Positions 53,641 through 63,803 of a stretch of DNA of 64,000 nt are shown here, piece by piece (the stretch's first letter is position 1; each line of letters begins with the position of its first letter). The position numbers and the translations under genes were made by a program. This DNA comes from Coenobita brevimanus (Eukaryota > Arthropoda > Malacostraca > Decapoda > Coenobitidae): positions 2,417,501 through 2,481,500 of the forward strand of contig CM064658.1 of assembly GCA_032717465.1 (NCBI GenBank), read 5' to 3'. The notes under the pieces are model-generated. The model saw only the letters and a program-made list of their open reading frames with translations, did no database searches and was not told the DNA's origin.

Positions 53641-53850
53641 CTTGAGCAAAAGTTTACCAACAATCCCCTACCAGCACTGTGTCCTCCTTTTCTTACTTCC
53701 CATTCCTCCCCTTCTCATCATTTTTATTATTATTATTATTATTACTTTCTGTGTCCCTCATATTGCTATTGCATTAAAGTATTTCATGTAACTATCAATC
53801 ACCACTGCTGGCAGAGAAGTGTCAAGAGAACCTTTGGTCATGATAGTATC
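53641..53850 (+). mobile_element. MITE-like family C, copy 1
   Basis: Left end GAGCAAAAGTTTACCAACAATCCCCTACCAGCA and right end GAAGTGTCAAGAGAACCTTTGGTCATGAT. The ends are inverted copies and match the element at 55513-55706. An (ATT)n run (53725-53745) sits inside. The AAGTTT...GACAC ends are reminiscent of Tc1/mariner termini. Confidence 0.6.
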
Positions 53851-54339
53851 AAGCAGACAATTGGATACCATAAATGTCTGGATATCAATATTTTTCCTTC
53901 ATAAAGCATCAAGCAAACTAGCAAAGTTTAATCATAACTATAAATTCATAAAGACATTGTACACCACATGACAAAAACATAAAATAAACAGTAGAAAATT
54001 CAACTACATAGATTAAATTCAAGTGCAATAATGAGGTGAAAGAAAAGTATACAAAAGCAGGATGTCTGTGAGCATTCTCTCTGCTGATATCCAACCCAGT
54101 CCCCGACCGGCAATCGTGGCACTCAATTATGATCCTTACGCGTACCCCACCTAAGGCTGAAAATTGCAGGTCACATAAGTTATTCCAGCAGCTCCTACAT
54201 AGCTAAGGACAAAGGGTCATATTCTTGTCAGACTGGGAGGCTATCAAGCACTTCTCCCTTACCAGTTCATTGTTGTACAGGCATATGGTACACGTACATT
54301 CTTGTCCGTATCATTTGTACAATTACACTATGCTGTCCA

Positions 54340-54425
54340 TTACTGCTGCTGTTGTTTCTGTGGCTCCAGGCTCATCCTGGCATGAACCCAATTGACTGCA
54401 GGAAACTGACCACTTCAGCTAGGCT
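54340..54425 (-). mobile_element. SINE-like family R5 fragment
   Basis: On the minus strand, TTTCCTGCAGTCAATTGGGTTCATGCCAGGATGAGCCTGGAG aligns with 44957-45005. Confidence 0.5.
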
Positions 54426-55510
54426 CTCCCATAATTTTTTTTGTTTATGTTCAAAGACTGTCTGTGTTGTGAAAGTGAGGTGCATGAGGTGAGAAATAAG
54501 TGTGCTGTGGTGTAGGGGGGCTGCATTACAGTGAAGTCAGTGTGGATTCTTTGTGAATTCTTTGTTTGTGTTGACACTGAGGCAGGGAAGGGTGGTGGGT
54601 GCATTGCAATCTAAGCAGGTGTCTCTGTGCCCCTCTGAGAAGGGTAGTTTTTGACGAGGTAGGTGGAGGTTCTTGAAGGATGTTGTCTAGATGGATGTTT
54701 TGCATGGTTGCAGTAGTTATGCCTGTGTAAATGCACATGAAGTGCTGTGTTGGGTGGATGAGGAATGTTGTTCAGGCATTCTGTGTAATGTTGAGAAGTT
54801 GACTTTTGGTTTCCTTGTGGTAGAGTTAGTACAAAATAAAGTTACATGGGTAGGATGGATCATGTGCTGAGGTCATGAAATATGTGCCTCTCATGTTCAT
54901 GTGGTCCTCAATTGGGAGTACTGTACTTTTGTTTCTTGGTACAAGCAACTGATATCTGTGGCCTTTAGAAACTGTATAAGAATACCATTATTATTCTTAC
55001 AGCATTGTTTTGTACTTTCTGAATTTTTTCCATGTTTGGGCTTGTATTATTCCAAGTTGTTTGAGTGAACCATTAAAAGACGCAACAATATCAATGAGCC
55101 ATATGCAGAAATAAACTGGTACAGAGGTGGTGTTAGACAGCCTCCTAAGCCAACAATAATACGACCCAAAGAGTCTCAAAAAATAGTTTAAGGCACATCC
55201 AGAGCTGCAGGTATTGGGAGGACAAACAGAAAAATGACAAGAACACACACACAGACACACACAGGAAAAAACATCTATGTACACCTACAGTTAATGAAAA
55301 CACAAAAAATGCACACACAAACTCTGCATCTGCTTAAAGCTTGCATATTTGTGGTGTCCAGGGAAAGATAGTCTCATCAATGCTGCCACACACAGTTTTA
55401 AAAATACATTCACATCTCATAATTATTGGGAATGGCCCTCCTACTTCTACAAATGGTTGCTGAAGGATCCACAGATATATGATGGATGCTTCTTTCATCA
55501 TATATACCAT
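54426..55510. other. Unique sequence, no feature seen
   Basis: No credible coding region or recognised repeat; a short AC-rich stretch lies near 55245-55265. Confidence 0.45.
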
Positions 55511-55512
55511 AC

Positions 55513-55706
55513 TACCATGACCAAGTTTGCTGACAATCCCCTCCCAGCAGTGTACTTTGCCTGCCACACACAGTATCTCGTTATTCATCCAACATCAGAG
55601 TATCCTTCCTTCTCACAGGGGACACTTTTGTTGTATGCTTCATATTGTTATCACATATAGGCTAAATATTTAATGTAGAGAGGTGTCAGCAAACTTTTGA
55701 TTGTGA
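55513..55706 (+). mobile_element. MITE-like family C, copy 2
   Basis: Left end CATGACCAAGTTTGCTGACAATCCCCTCCCAGCA and right end GAGAGGTGTCAGCAAACTTTTGATTGTGAC, inverted. The body partly matches copy 1 (GACAATCCCCTMCCAGCA; CATATTGYTAT). The 103-residue frame over it has no coding support. Confidence 0.6.
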
Positions 55707-55954
55707 CAACATAGGACCACTATATAAAGTTACTGATCAACTGCAATTACAGTATACATCAATCTCTATTCTGCCTGATAATATGTTCCATGTATGTAAA
55801 CAAAATATTGTATAGTATGGAGTTTATACAGTACACCACTGTATCTCAGAATGCATAATACTGTATATGCTATTTCTGTATGCAATTTCAATAAAACAAA
55901 TTGAAAAAATTCCTTAATGTCATTTTCCTAATTTATCATATAATTCTTCCTGCA

Positions 55955-56085
55955 TTCAATATCTGGCACAGCTGACATGGGCTGAAACCAGAGACAACAC
56001 TATCAGGACCTGAGCCTTGGCATTCAGGACACAAAGCCAGAACACTAGCCACTGCCATGCTAGGGCATGTACTGGAATTTTCAAT
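55955..56085 (-). mobile_element. tRNA-like SINE R7
   Basis: On the minus strand, ATGGCAGTGGCTAGTGTTCTGGCTTTGTGTCCTGAATGCCAAGGCTCAGGTCC carries a tRNA-like box A (TGGCAGTGGCTAGTG) and a box-B-like GGCTCAGGTCC about 35 nt later. Only one copy is seen. Confidence 0.5.
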
Positions 56086-56089
56086 CTCC

Positions 56090-56685
56090 AGTGAAAAATA
56101 CAACAAATATCTCCTGCAAACAAGTACTGATATCACAACATAACACTGCAACAATATACAGGTAAATGATTCCAGCACTACATTTTCAAACCTCTTTCTA
56201 AAACAGCAGAGAAAACAACAGAATAATTAAAGTATGAATGATTACAAATCTACATTTTCATCCCTCCCTTTCTGAACACAGCAGTAATGGTGACATAGCT
56301 AAGCCCCCCACAAATGGAGGTGGGGGGGGAGCCAAGATGGGGCCAAGCCCTCTTGTAGGAAGGTGGTGCCCAATAGGTCCACTATGTAGGTGTGTCAATT
56401 CAACTTCGAATCAATTACATGGCTACTAAGACTAAATGCTTTTAAGGTGCCCAATGCAGGAGGAGTTGAAAATGTACAAGATTTACAAAACACTGCGAGT
56501 TTCACAACATGGAATTTCAAACTTGGGGCAAAAATATCCCCCATGCAGCTATGCCACCAAGTACAAGCTCCCAGCATGGCACCTCTTTTCATCTTTGACA
56601 CATTTGGGACACTACAGCATCACACTACGCTACACCTCCACTACCTTAGTATCATAGGTGAGCAAACAGGTCGCTAGCAAAATAC
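56090..56685. other. Mixed sequence, no gene recognised
   Basis: Slightly richer in G/C than its surroundings around 56300-56370, with overlapping short ORFs on both strands, none recognisable. Confidence 0.4.
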
Positions 56686-56689
56686 CATG

Positions 56690-57130
56690 ACTATAAAATA
56701 CAGGGAGAAAAAGCATTCACTCCCTAAAAGGTATCTACTTTCCTCACTACAGTATATAAGGAGAAAAATATATCATCTCCCTTAAAATTTGATCTCCCTA
56801 AAATCTGCATACTCTTCTCACTACAGTATTCCATTAGGAGAAAAATATATATAACCTCCATTAAACCTGCCTCTACTTTTCTCACTAAAATAAATTACAG
56901 GGAGACTATTATAATTTATCTCTAAAATGTTTCTACTTTCCCGATGACAATAAATTACGGGAAGAAAATAAAGCAATTCCCTTCTAGACATTCCTACTTC
57001 TCTCACTATGGTAACAGTATAAGGAGAAAAATACCGCTTCTGAAAATGTTTCAACTTTTCTCACTACAGTACATAACAAGGAGGAAAATATACCCTCTCC
57101 TTTTAAAATTTTTTACTATTTGCACTATGG
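56690..57130. repeat. ~62-bp tandem repeat, about 7 diverged units
   Basis: Each unit contains TACTTTTCTCACTACAGTA, then an AAGGAGAAAAATATA block and CTCCCTTAAAAT. Copies differ by substitutions and small indels. Confidence 0.8.
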
Positions 57131-57424
57131 TATTGGTTAAAAATGGCACAATATTGGTCACTTGGTTTGGATATGTTGGTTACAGCTATAAAAAAAAAAA
57201 ATAATCCAGCCTCTGCTATTGAAAACTGCACTACTTAGCTAGCTATCTCTATGGCCAGATGCCTAAGCCTAGAGTTTATCCAGGGTGGCCTTCAAGTGGA
57301 TCACCATTCATCACTACTCACTCCACCACGCCAAGCCTAACTCATGTACCTGGTACTCCATTCTACATTCCATTAACAAAGAGTGTATAACTGAACATTA
57401 CATAAGAATAAAGAAATGGACACA

Positions 57425-57610
57425 GAGATCATGTGAAAAGATGGAGAGTGGTGGAGAGTGAGGCTGATGGGAGAAGTAAGAAGAGGAAGACTGAAAATAA
57501 GGTGGAGATAGTCTTGCAGTGGTGGAGGGTGAAGCAGATGGGAGAAAAGGGACAGCAGACTGAGAATACGGTGAAAGGCTGAAGATTACATGAGGAACCG
57601 AGGCCTGGAA
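57425..57610. repeat. ~75-95-bp imperfect direct duplication
   Basis: GTGGTGGAGAGTGAGGCTGATGGGAGAA (57449) recurs as GTGGTGGAGGGTGAAGCAGATGGGAGAA (57519), each followed by AGACTGARAATAMGGTG. Confidence 0.75.
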
Positions 57611-58515
57611 GTGCTACAACATGAAGGTTAGGGAGGAGAAGACGACTGTGAAAGAAGTGGAAAAATAACAGAACAAGGAGAGGTAAGACTAGGAACAACA
57701 GAGAAAAATATATTAATGGAGTATAAAAGGAAGACCTGAAATGGTGGAATTTAGCAGTGATATGGTGATCTAGTGTAGTATAAGGTGGCACATCAGTGTT
57801 TCTTTTGATTACCATGTCATGTTATATTTTGGCCTTCATCACTCTTAGTTAAATAAATAAATTTATATACTGGTATATATAAAATAAATGGCACTAAATA
57901 AGTAAATAAATGAAATCATCAGTAAGTACTAAATAAAGATACCACTGCTTATTTGTAATCAGATTTCTTATTTTGTTTTAATACTCTGCACCTGAAATTA
58001 ATACGTATTTCCATTTGTCACTGGCTGATTTAAGGCTGAATGATGCTCAACAGTATGAACAATTTGGAGGAATTACAGCGGGGATAGTTAATTAATCGAA
58101 CTATATTGACACATTTTTCACAAGAGATAATTTGACAACAGAAACACTATAAATTCTACTCTGTACAAACTACTGTATTTGTAATTCATAAATCATATGA
58201 GAACCTTAAATTAATCAGGCCTTGCAGATTTTAAAAGGAAAACTTTAATTTGGACTGAAAAAATGGTGCATATCTATGACCCATGACATGAGCAAATACA
58301 AAAACGGTAATAGCCAATTCCATATCCCCTTTAAGGAGTTGGGGTCCAAGGCTACTTATAATAATTAAATAAGGGACCATCACCTTCATTATCCTCAGCT
58401 TTTTTGCCACCAAAGGATGCAATGAGGTTATAAATAAGAAATACATCAATAAATTCAGTATTACACTAAAAATCAGAAAAGAAAATATTAACATTTAAGC
58501 AGTAACCCTTCAGAT
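57611..58515. other. A/T-rich unique sequence, no feature seen
   Basis: No credible coding exon; several (AAAT)n-like bits near 57850-57915. Confidence 0.45.
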
Positions 58516-58519
58516 TATT

Positions 58520-58640
58520 TTTAAATTAACAGAAAAAAAAAAAAATCCATACACCAGATTACTGGCATCCTCCATTCATAAAAAATCTGTAACAGTTGGA
58601 CTCAACAGCCATAGGCTGAAGTTTGGGAGGAAACAACTGT
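58520..58640 (-). mobile_element. 3'-end copy of the 19-21 kb LINE family
   Basis: TAAATTAACAG, an A-run, then AATCCATACACCAGATTACTGG and CATCCTCCATTCATAA follow the same order as 19358-19470, with few differences. It lacks everything 5' of the terminal 110 bp. It is therefore a very short LINE copy, or a SINE that borrowed the LINE's 3' end. Confidence 0.8.
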
Positions 58641-58783
58641 CGGTCTTTAAGTTAGTCTCGGCACATGACGAAGAATACAGTGAATGATGACAACATTAAA
58701 ACCACAGTTTGTTATATTTTCTGGAGTGCCTTAAAATTGCTGGTGTTTTTTTTTTAATGGATCCACAAATTTAGTCAGTACCT

Positions 58784-58850
58784 ACAACATTGGGTCTGGT
58801 TAGTACTTGGATGGGTGACCGCCTGGGAACACCAGATGCTGTTGGCATCC
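58784..58850 (+). pseudogene. 5S rRNA 3'-half fragment
   Basis: The stretch TTAGTACTTGGATGGGTGACCGCCTGGGAACACCAGATGCTGTTGGC reproduces the 3' half of eukaryotic 5S rRNA (about nt 70-118), with an intact internal-promoter box C. Box A and the entire 5' half are absent or unrecognisable (CAACATTGGGTCTGG stands in for AAGCAACGTCGGGCC). It is a 5S pseudogene or the head of a 5S-derived SINE, and not a functional gene. Confidence 0.8.
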
Positions 58851-58970
58851 CTACGTGTCAAGTGGGGTTGGTGGAGGATTAGTGCCCCTCCCTGTAAAAC
58901 AATTAACTCTAAGCCCTTGGCCACCCCATTTGGGATACATGGCGTCTGGCAATGGATGGATGGATGGACC
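58851..58970 (+). mobile_element. Possible body of a 5S-derived SINE
   Basis: The sequence following the 5S fragment (TGCCCCTCCCTGTAAAAC, AGCCCTTGGCCACCCCATTTGG, GGCGTCTGGCAATGG) ends at a (TGGA)n run at 58954-58970, as a retroposon tail might. No second copy is present in the window. Confidence 0.3.
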
Positions 58971-59617
58971 TACATATTACGCCATGAAGGGTTAAAACTG
59001 CACAAAATAAATAAAAGGAGAACATAAATTACAGAAGCTGAATCATAGTTCAGAAGGCCACAAGCTTTTAGATTTTTTAATTAGGATAAAAATCACAATA
59101 AACAGGACAAAACAACTCAAATGATGATCTTTTTACCAACAGTTTTATGGTAACTGACCACTTAACCTGGTAAATCAGCTGAACATCTACCTAATCTTAA
59201 CTATACAACCCATGGCATTCTTTTTTATTTCATACTGCCCAGTGAGAGAAAATTTTACTGTATGCAGCTAACGAAAATACATCCTGAGGGTAAAAGACTC
59301 AAAATGTAATCCTCACCGAGACACTGATATGTCAAATACACTTACAATTCAAGAAGTCCTTGATATATGCTGGGTATGTGTTCCAAAGTACTGTATATCG
59401 ATGTGTTCCAAACGTTTTATGCTGTAAACTGGGAAACTGCCAAATCAGTTTAGCTGAAGTGTTATGGTTTCATTAATTTAGTGGAGAAAGAGAAAGCAAA
59501 AAAAAGTGACATATACCAAGGACTTGCTGTAGATCTTATTTCACTAGATGCTGTGATTACAAGGCCAGTCCTACTATAAACTGACAGCTCTCAACGGCCT
59601 GTATTCTTATCAGCTAA

Positions 59618-59745
59618 GGACGCTTTCTAGCACTCTTTCTTCGTTATTTATTTTTGCATACAACACCTCGTCAATTTCTTGTACGATATTTCTGGCATTA
59701 TAATAATGATACAACTGCGTAAATAACATATAGAATATCAACTGC
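59618..59745 (+). mobile_element. MITE family B, left part
   Basis: TTTCTAGCACTCTTTCTTCGTTATTTATTTTTGCAT followed by TTCTTGTACGATATTTCTGGCAT resembles the left end and body of family B. No right end is clear. Confidence 0.45.
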
Positions 59746-59749
59746 CATC

Positions 59750-61195
59750 TGCAAAGCTAAATGGGAAAGAAAGAGGTTATGATGAGCATCCTTAGGTGGC
59801 AAGAATACAGGCTTAAATTCTGCATTTTTCTAAATTTTATTACAAAACAGGTCCTCATATTTCTGACACTGAGCAATAGTCAATGGAAGTCCCACTTAAG
59901 TCGGATATAGGCTTCAACACCTCAAGTGCCTTCTTTCCAGTCAATATGTCTTGTCAGAGTAAAAAGGTGGGATTCAGTGGTTATTTTGAAATAGAACACA
60001 TCTTTCTAACTTGGTTCAGTTGTAAGCTGTACTTGCTTGGAGGCCACTTTGGTGTTTGGATCAATAGAGATCTCAATATAAAAACTGTGAGGTCACACTG
60101 TATCTCAACAGAGACATACATAAGGAGAGAGTTTTTCATGGCTCTGAATCTTCAGTTTACAGTTTTACTGTAAAGTGCACAAAGCAACCCTCACATAAAC
60201 TGTGATTACAGAATCAGACTACGATTAAGTTGGTATGTTAATGATATGTGAGACTAGATCATCACTTAATTACCAAGCCTTCTGCATGTGCAGATTCCTA
60301 GGAACTTTCATATAAATAAATAAACAATATAAATACAAATGTTAGTTAATCATGATGCCCAGCAAGTTTATAATCAGGCCATGATTTTCCCACTTTCCTA
60401 CATTAAGTACAGTGCTTGCCTACAAGGTAGATATAGTAATGAAAGTACTTTAAGTACATCAGTATTGTACAGTATTATGATATATATATCTGAAATAATG
60501 AGACTAGAGTTTTTGGCATAACATTCATCCAGCTATGATAATTATGACTTAAGATTTCTTTGGTGGAAGAAAGTCATGCTAGTGGTTAGTAAGCAAATAC
60601 ATAAATATACTGTTCTATTTACTGTACTGGTGTGACTAGTGGAGCAGCAGCATCATTCCTGATACTGTGACTCCAATGAAGGAGAGTTTCAGGAGAGTTT
60701 AATAAATTTCAGGCACAAGCATTATGATCACAACTCCCATTTATACCCCCCATCCTCCACCGCTCATCACCGGAACTTGAGATGGGCAGTCGGGGAAAAA
60801 AAAATTTGCCTAATATTTCACCTACTTCTCACTTTCCTTCATTGGCTAATATTGCTAAGTTGAGAGGGGCCTGATATGTTTCTCTACCCAGATATGGTTC
60901 CCTCTTACATCATACATCAGGGAGAAAAATGATGGACATGATATAAGCACAGTGGAATAGGTGAAATTTTGTCCCTGACTGCACATTCATCCTCTCTAAA
61001 ACTTCACATTAAATGGGTATACAGTATCTACGAGTCAACTACCTTCTACATTTAAATTACCATAAAGCACTCTGTATGGTAATGGATAGAGGGCACAGGA
61101 TAGGCATTTAGGTAGAAATATAATCTGTCCTCTCATACACAAAGCTTCAAGTGTTACTGACACCAAAATCACCGGTGGCAAAACAACGCAATGGC
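59750..61195. other. A/T-rich unique sequence, no feature seen
   Basis: No credible coding exon or recognised repeat. Confidence 0.45.
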
Positions 61196-61202
61196 AAGTT
61201 GA

Positions 61203-61365
61203 TCCCTTCAGAGCGATGATGGATTTCCTATTATTTTTCCAGCCACCTCCAGACAGTTTTGCTCAATTTGGGATGGATCTCTAGCCAGAATGGGATGAAT
61301 CAATGTTAAATCTAATCCTTCCATCTTGAAGAAGTCTCCCATCAGCTAAATAAAATTCTCCAGTG
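61203..61365 (+). mobile_element. MITE family A copy
   Basis: CCCTTCAGAGCGATGATGG, CCACCTCCAGACAGTTTTGCTCAATTTGGG, then CAGCTAAATAAAATTCTCCAGTGATGGAGTAACAATAATAAA. Left and right arms are inverted. Confidence 0.7.
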
Positions 61366-61379
61366 ATGGAGTAACAATA

Positions 61380-61560
61380 ATAAATGTCATCTCCAGGTGA
61401 TTTTACACAGCTTAGGATGGACCTTTAGTAATTAAAGGTGTACTGAATGCTTTAACCTTCAGTAATGAAGGAAGTAATGAATGATTAAATATACAGTAAT
61501 GAAGGGGATAATGAATGATTCAATATTTAGTAATGAAGGGAGTAATGAATGCTATGTCTA
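61380..61560. repeat. Short tandem repeats of AGTAATGAAGGRRGTAATGAATG
   Basis: TTCAGTAATGAAGGAAGTAATGAATGATT recurs about three times at roughly 40 bp spacing, starting from a family A arm (TCTCCAGGTGATTTTACACAGCTTAGG, 61390). Confidence 0.7.
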
Positions 61561-61724
61561 ATCCCTCCATCTCAAAAACTCTCCCTCCCACATGAATAGC
61601 GTGGTAGTTTATCCATCCATCAATGCTACCAACCAATCTTTTACTGCCCCATCAGGCTTGTGGGGTGCTGTCTGGTGGTGGCAAGAATAAAATGAAAATT
61701 ACATCTTCGGGCTGAAGGGGTTAA
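61555..61724 (+). mobile_element. MITE family A, right part with TTAA end
   Basis: CTGTCTGGTGGTGGCAAGAATAAAATGAAAATTACATCTTCGGGCTGAAGGGG then TTAA (61721-61724). The left end is degraded. Confidence 0.65.
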
Positions 61725-62178
61725 GCATGATGAGACTTAATCTGACACGCAGAAGAGAAGACGTAGACACACGGGTAAACAATCGTGGGAAAACATCTCG
61801 TGGGACTAGACTATTTATTGCAGCTCTGACAACCCTACGCATAAAAAACACACATGCCCACACCAGACGCATCAATGCACACACATGCGCACACACAAAG
61901 AAAAAAGGTTAATCAATGTTACTTATTTCTTTCTGACTAGACACTACAAGGTACCAAAAAAATCTACCATCAATATTAATGCATCTGAAGACGACCAGTA
62001 CACATTATCAAAAAACGATGCAAAAAATCTCTCGACTACTTGCTTTACTGATATGAGCAACGCGGCAAGGCTTCTCACAAATTTAGTTGCATATATAAGT
62101 CATTAGTACGAGTTAACTCTAGCATTGAACATTGTAAGGCATTTCTCATATTGTCAGTTGATAGAAAACAATTAGATA

Positions 62179-62388
62179 GTAACCCTTTCAGCCTGAGGAT
62201 CTGATTTTCATTTTATTCTTGCTGCCTCCAGGGGATTTTGTTAAGCTTTTGAGAGGCAATTTCTTGTGATGGGATTAGAAACAGTCTCCATTAACCCCTC
62301 CACAAACTGATGTCTTTCCCTAGGCTGAATAAAATCACGTGAGGCTAGCAAGAATAAAATAAACATATCACCAGACTGAAGGGGTTAC
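62179..62388 (+). mobile_element. MITE family A, best-preserved copy
   Basis: Left arm AACCCTTTCAGCCTGAGGATC, TTTTATTCTTGCTGCCTCCAG, GATTTTGTTAAGCTT. Right arm, inverted: CTGAATAAAATCACGTGAGG, CTAGCAAGAATAAAAT, ATCACCAGACTGAAGGGGTT. The arms pair for roughly 65 bp each, leaving about 70 bp between. The flanks are GTAA and TTAC, a mutated TTAA pair. Confidence 0.85.
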
Positions 62389-62639
62389 TTGAAACAAACT
62401 TTTAATGTCTGCCTCTGTCTAACTTTTAGGCACTGGTAAATTTATCCTTATAAAAACTCTCAACTACATCCAAAATACACAATTATTATTGTTATTATTA
62501 TTATGAAGGCCTAAGGCTGCAGACCCTATATCAACTTTTTTCATTTGTTCACATCTTCAATGTTCAATTATTAATCACGAAATTCATCACGACTTGAGCA
62601 GTCACTTAGAGCCGCATTTCTAGCTGGCCTTGGAGATTT

Positions 62640-62925
62640 CATAACACCTCTTTCTTAATGATTTATTTTGCATGTTACAACTTACCATTCTCTAGTATGG
62701 TATTCATATAATTTTAATATTGACAAAGTTTTTATCAATAATAAACAAGAGGATATTGAAATGTAATAAGCAGAATATACCACTATTACACCTTAACATT
62801 CTCTTGTACATTATTAATGTTGTTTTAATATTGACAGTGTTTGTATCATTTACATACGAGAGGATATTGAGATGTAATGTGCAGAGAGTATCGATAAGAT
62901 AAAGGTGTTACAAAATATCTAAAGT
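62640..62925 (+). mobile_element. MITE family B, long copy with internal duplication
   Basis: CATAACACCTCTTTCTTAATGATTTATTTTGC at the left and AAGGTGTTAC at the right. The middle contains two copies (about 125 bp apart) of TTTTAATATTGACARWGTTT followed by AGAGGATATTGARATGTAAT. Confidence 0.65.
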
Positions 62926-63154
62926 CACCTACAACACGACCACAAATCGCAGCAAACTGCCACCAGGGCCATTAAATGAGAATCAGCTAAGGACTACGTT
63001 GTCAATGTTGGCAGCAGTAAGACTTTGGCCTTAGACTATGAATGGTCTTGTCTTTCCTCAACCCAACAAATGACTACATCGAATAACCAAACCTATATCG
63101 ATGAGCTGCCCAGCCACTGTACGCTGTATGAATGGCAGTGGATTATTATTGAAA

Positions 63155-63500
63155 TTGACCAAACAACTGACGACTCAACATACAACTTGACTGACCCAAC
63201 ACACAGATGTCAGCTATATCAGGTGGGCTGTAAGGAGGTACCAACCAGCTGAGAACTTTAAAATATAACTCACGACTGACCCAACACAAAGATGTCAGCC
63301 ATCTCGGATATAAGGGGTACCGGTACCAACCAGCTGATGACTCTACAGTACAACTCATGACTGACCCAACACACAAATGTCAGCCATGTCAGGGGTACAA
63401 ACCAGCTGACAACTTGACACACAACTCATGACTAACCCCAAACAGATGTCATCCATGTCAGGTGGGACATAAAGGGTACCAACCAGCTGTCAAACCACAA
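63155..63500. repeat. ~85-bp tandem repeat, about 4 copies
   Basis: CTGACCCAACACACAGATGTCAGC, then GGTACCAACCAGCTGA and CAACTCATGACT recur in order. The array ends about 40 bp before the stop codon of the minus-strand exon described next. Confidence 0.85.
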
Positions 63501-63538
63501 TACTGTCGTGGTGCAGCCGACGATGGCGCTCACGTCAG

Positions 63539-63803
63539 CTACTGCGCATCGTCAGTGTGGCTGGGAGAGTCATCTTCTTCTTCCTCATCCTCATCAGTGT
63601 CCTCAGCAATCACCAGCCCTTCGTTGTGGTCTGACGAGTCCTCCCCACCAGCCCCCTCCTCTTCCTCCTCACCTGGTCGAGCCTCAAGACCATTAAGACC
63701 ACCCCGCCCTCGTCCTTCGGTCTCTCCAGGATCTGACCGCCCGCCACTCCCAACTGTCATGCCACCTGCCTCTTGTGCCTCAATTTCCGCTGGGTGGTGC
63801 TTT
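63539..63803 (-). CDS. Probable C-terminal exon of an unidentified minus-strand gene
   Basis: On the minus strand a 3' splice site (ATACCCCCTGCAG, AG at 63805-63804) opens a frame of about 88 codons ending at TAG (63541-63539). It has a pyrimidine-rich stretch further upstream and CTTAAT as a possible branch point. The peptide starts KHHPAEIEAQEAGG, has a Gly/Arg-rich middle (GRGRGGLNGLEARPG) and ends in two acidic tracts (EEEEEG and EDTDEDEEEEDD) before SPSHTDDAQ. Acidic, disordered tails like this occur in many nuclear and membrane-associated proteins; I do not recognise this one. GC and CpG content rise relative to the flanks, as in the arginine kinase exons. The caveat is that the acidic part is a degenerate TCC/TCT run on the plus strand, so it could be a simple repeat. 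The rest of the gene would lie beyond the window's right edge. Confidence 0.4.

Noticed and set aside
55349..55660. 103-residue plus-strand ORF and the opposing 84-residue ORF
   Set aside because: They overlap an inverted-repeat element, have no known motif, and overlap each other on opposite strands.
58784..58850. Functional 5S rRNA gene
   Set aside because: The 5' half and box A are missing and the 3' half carries substitutions, so it cannot be a working gene.
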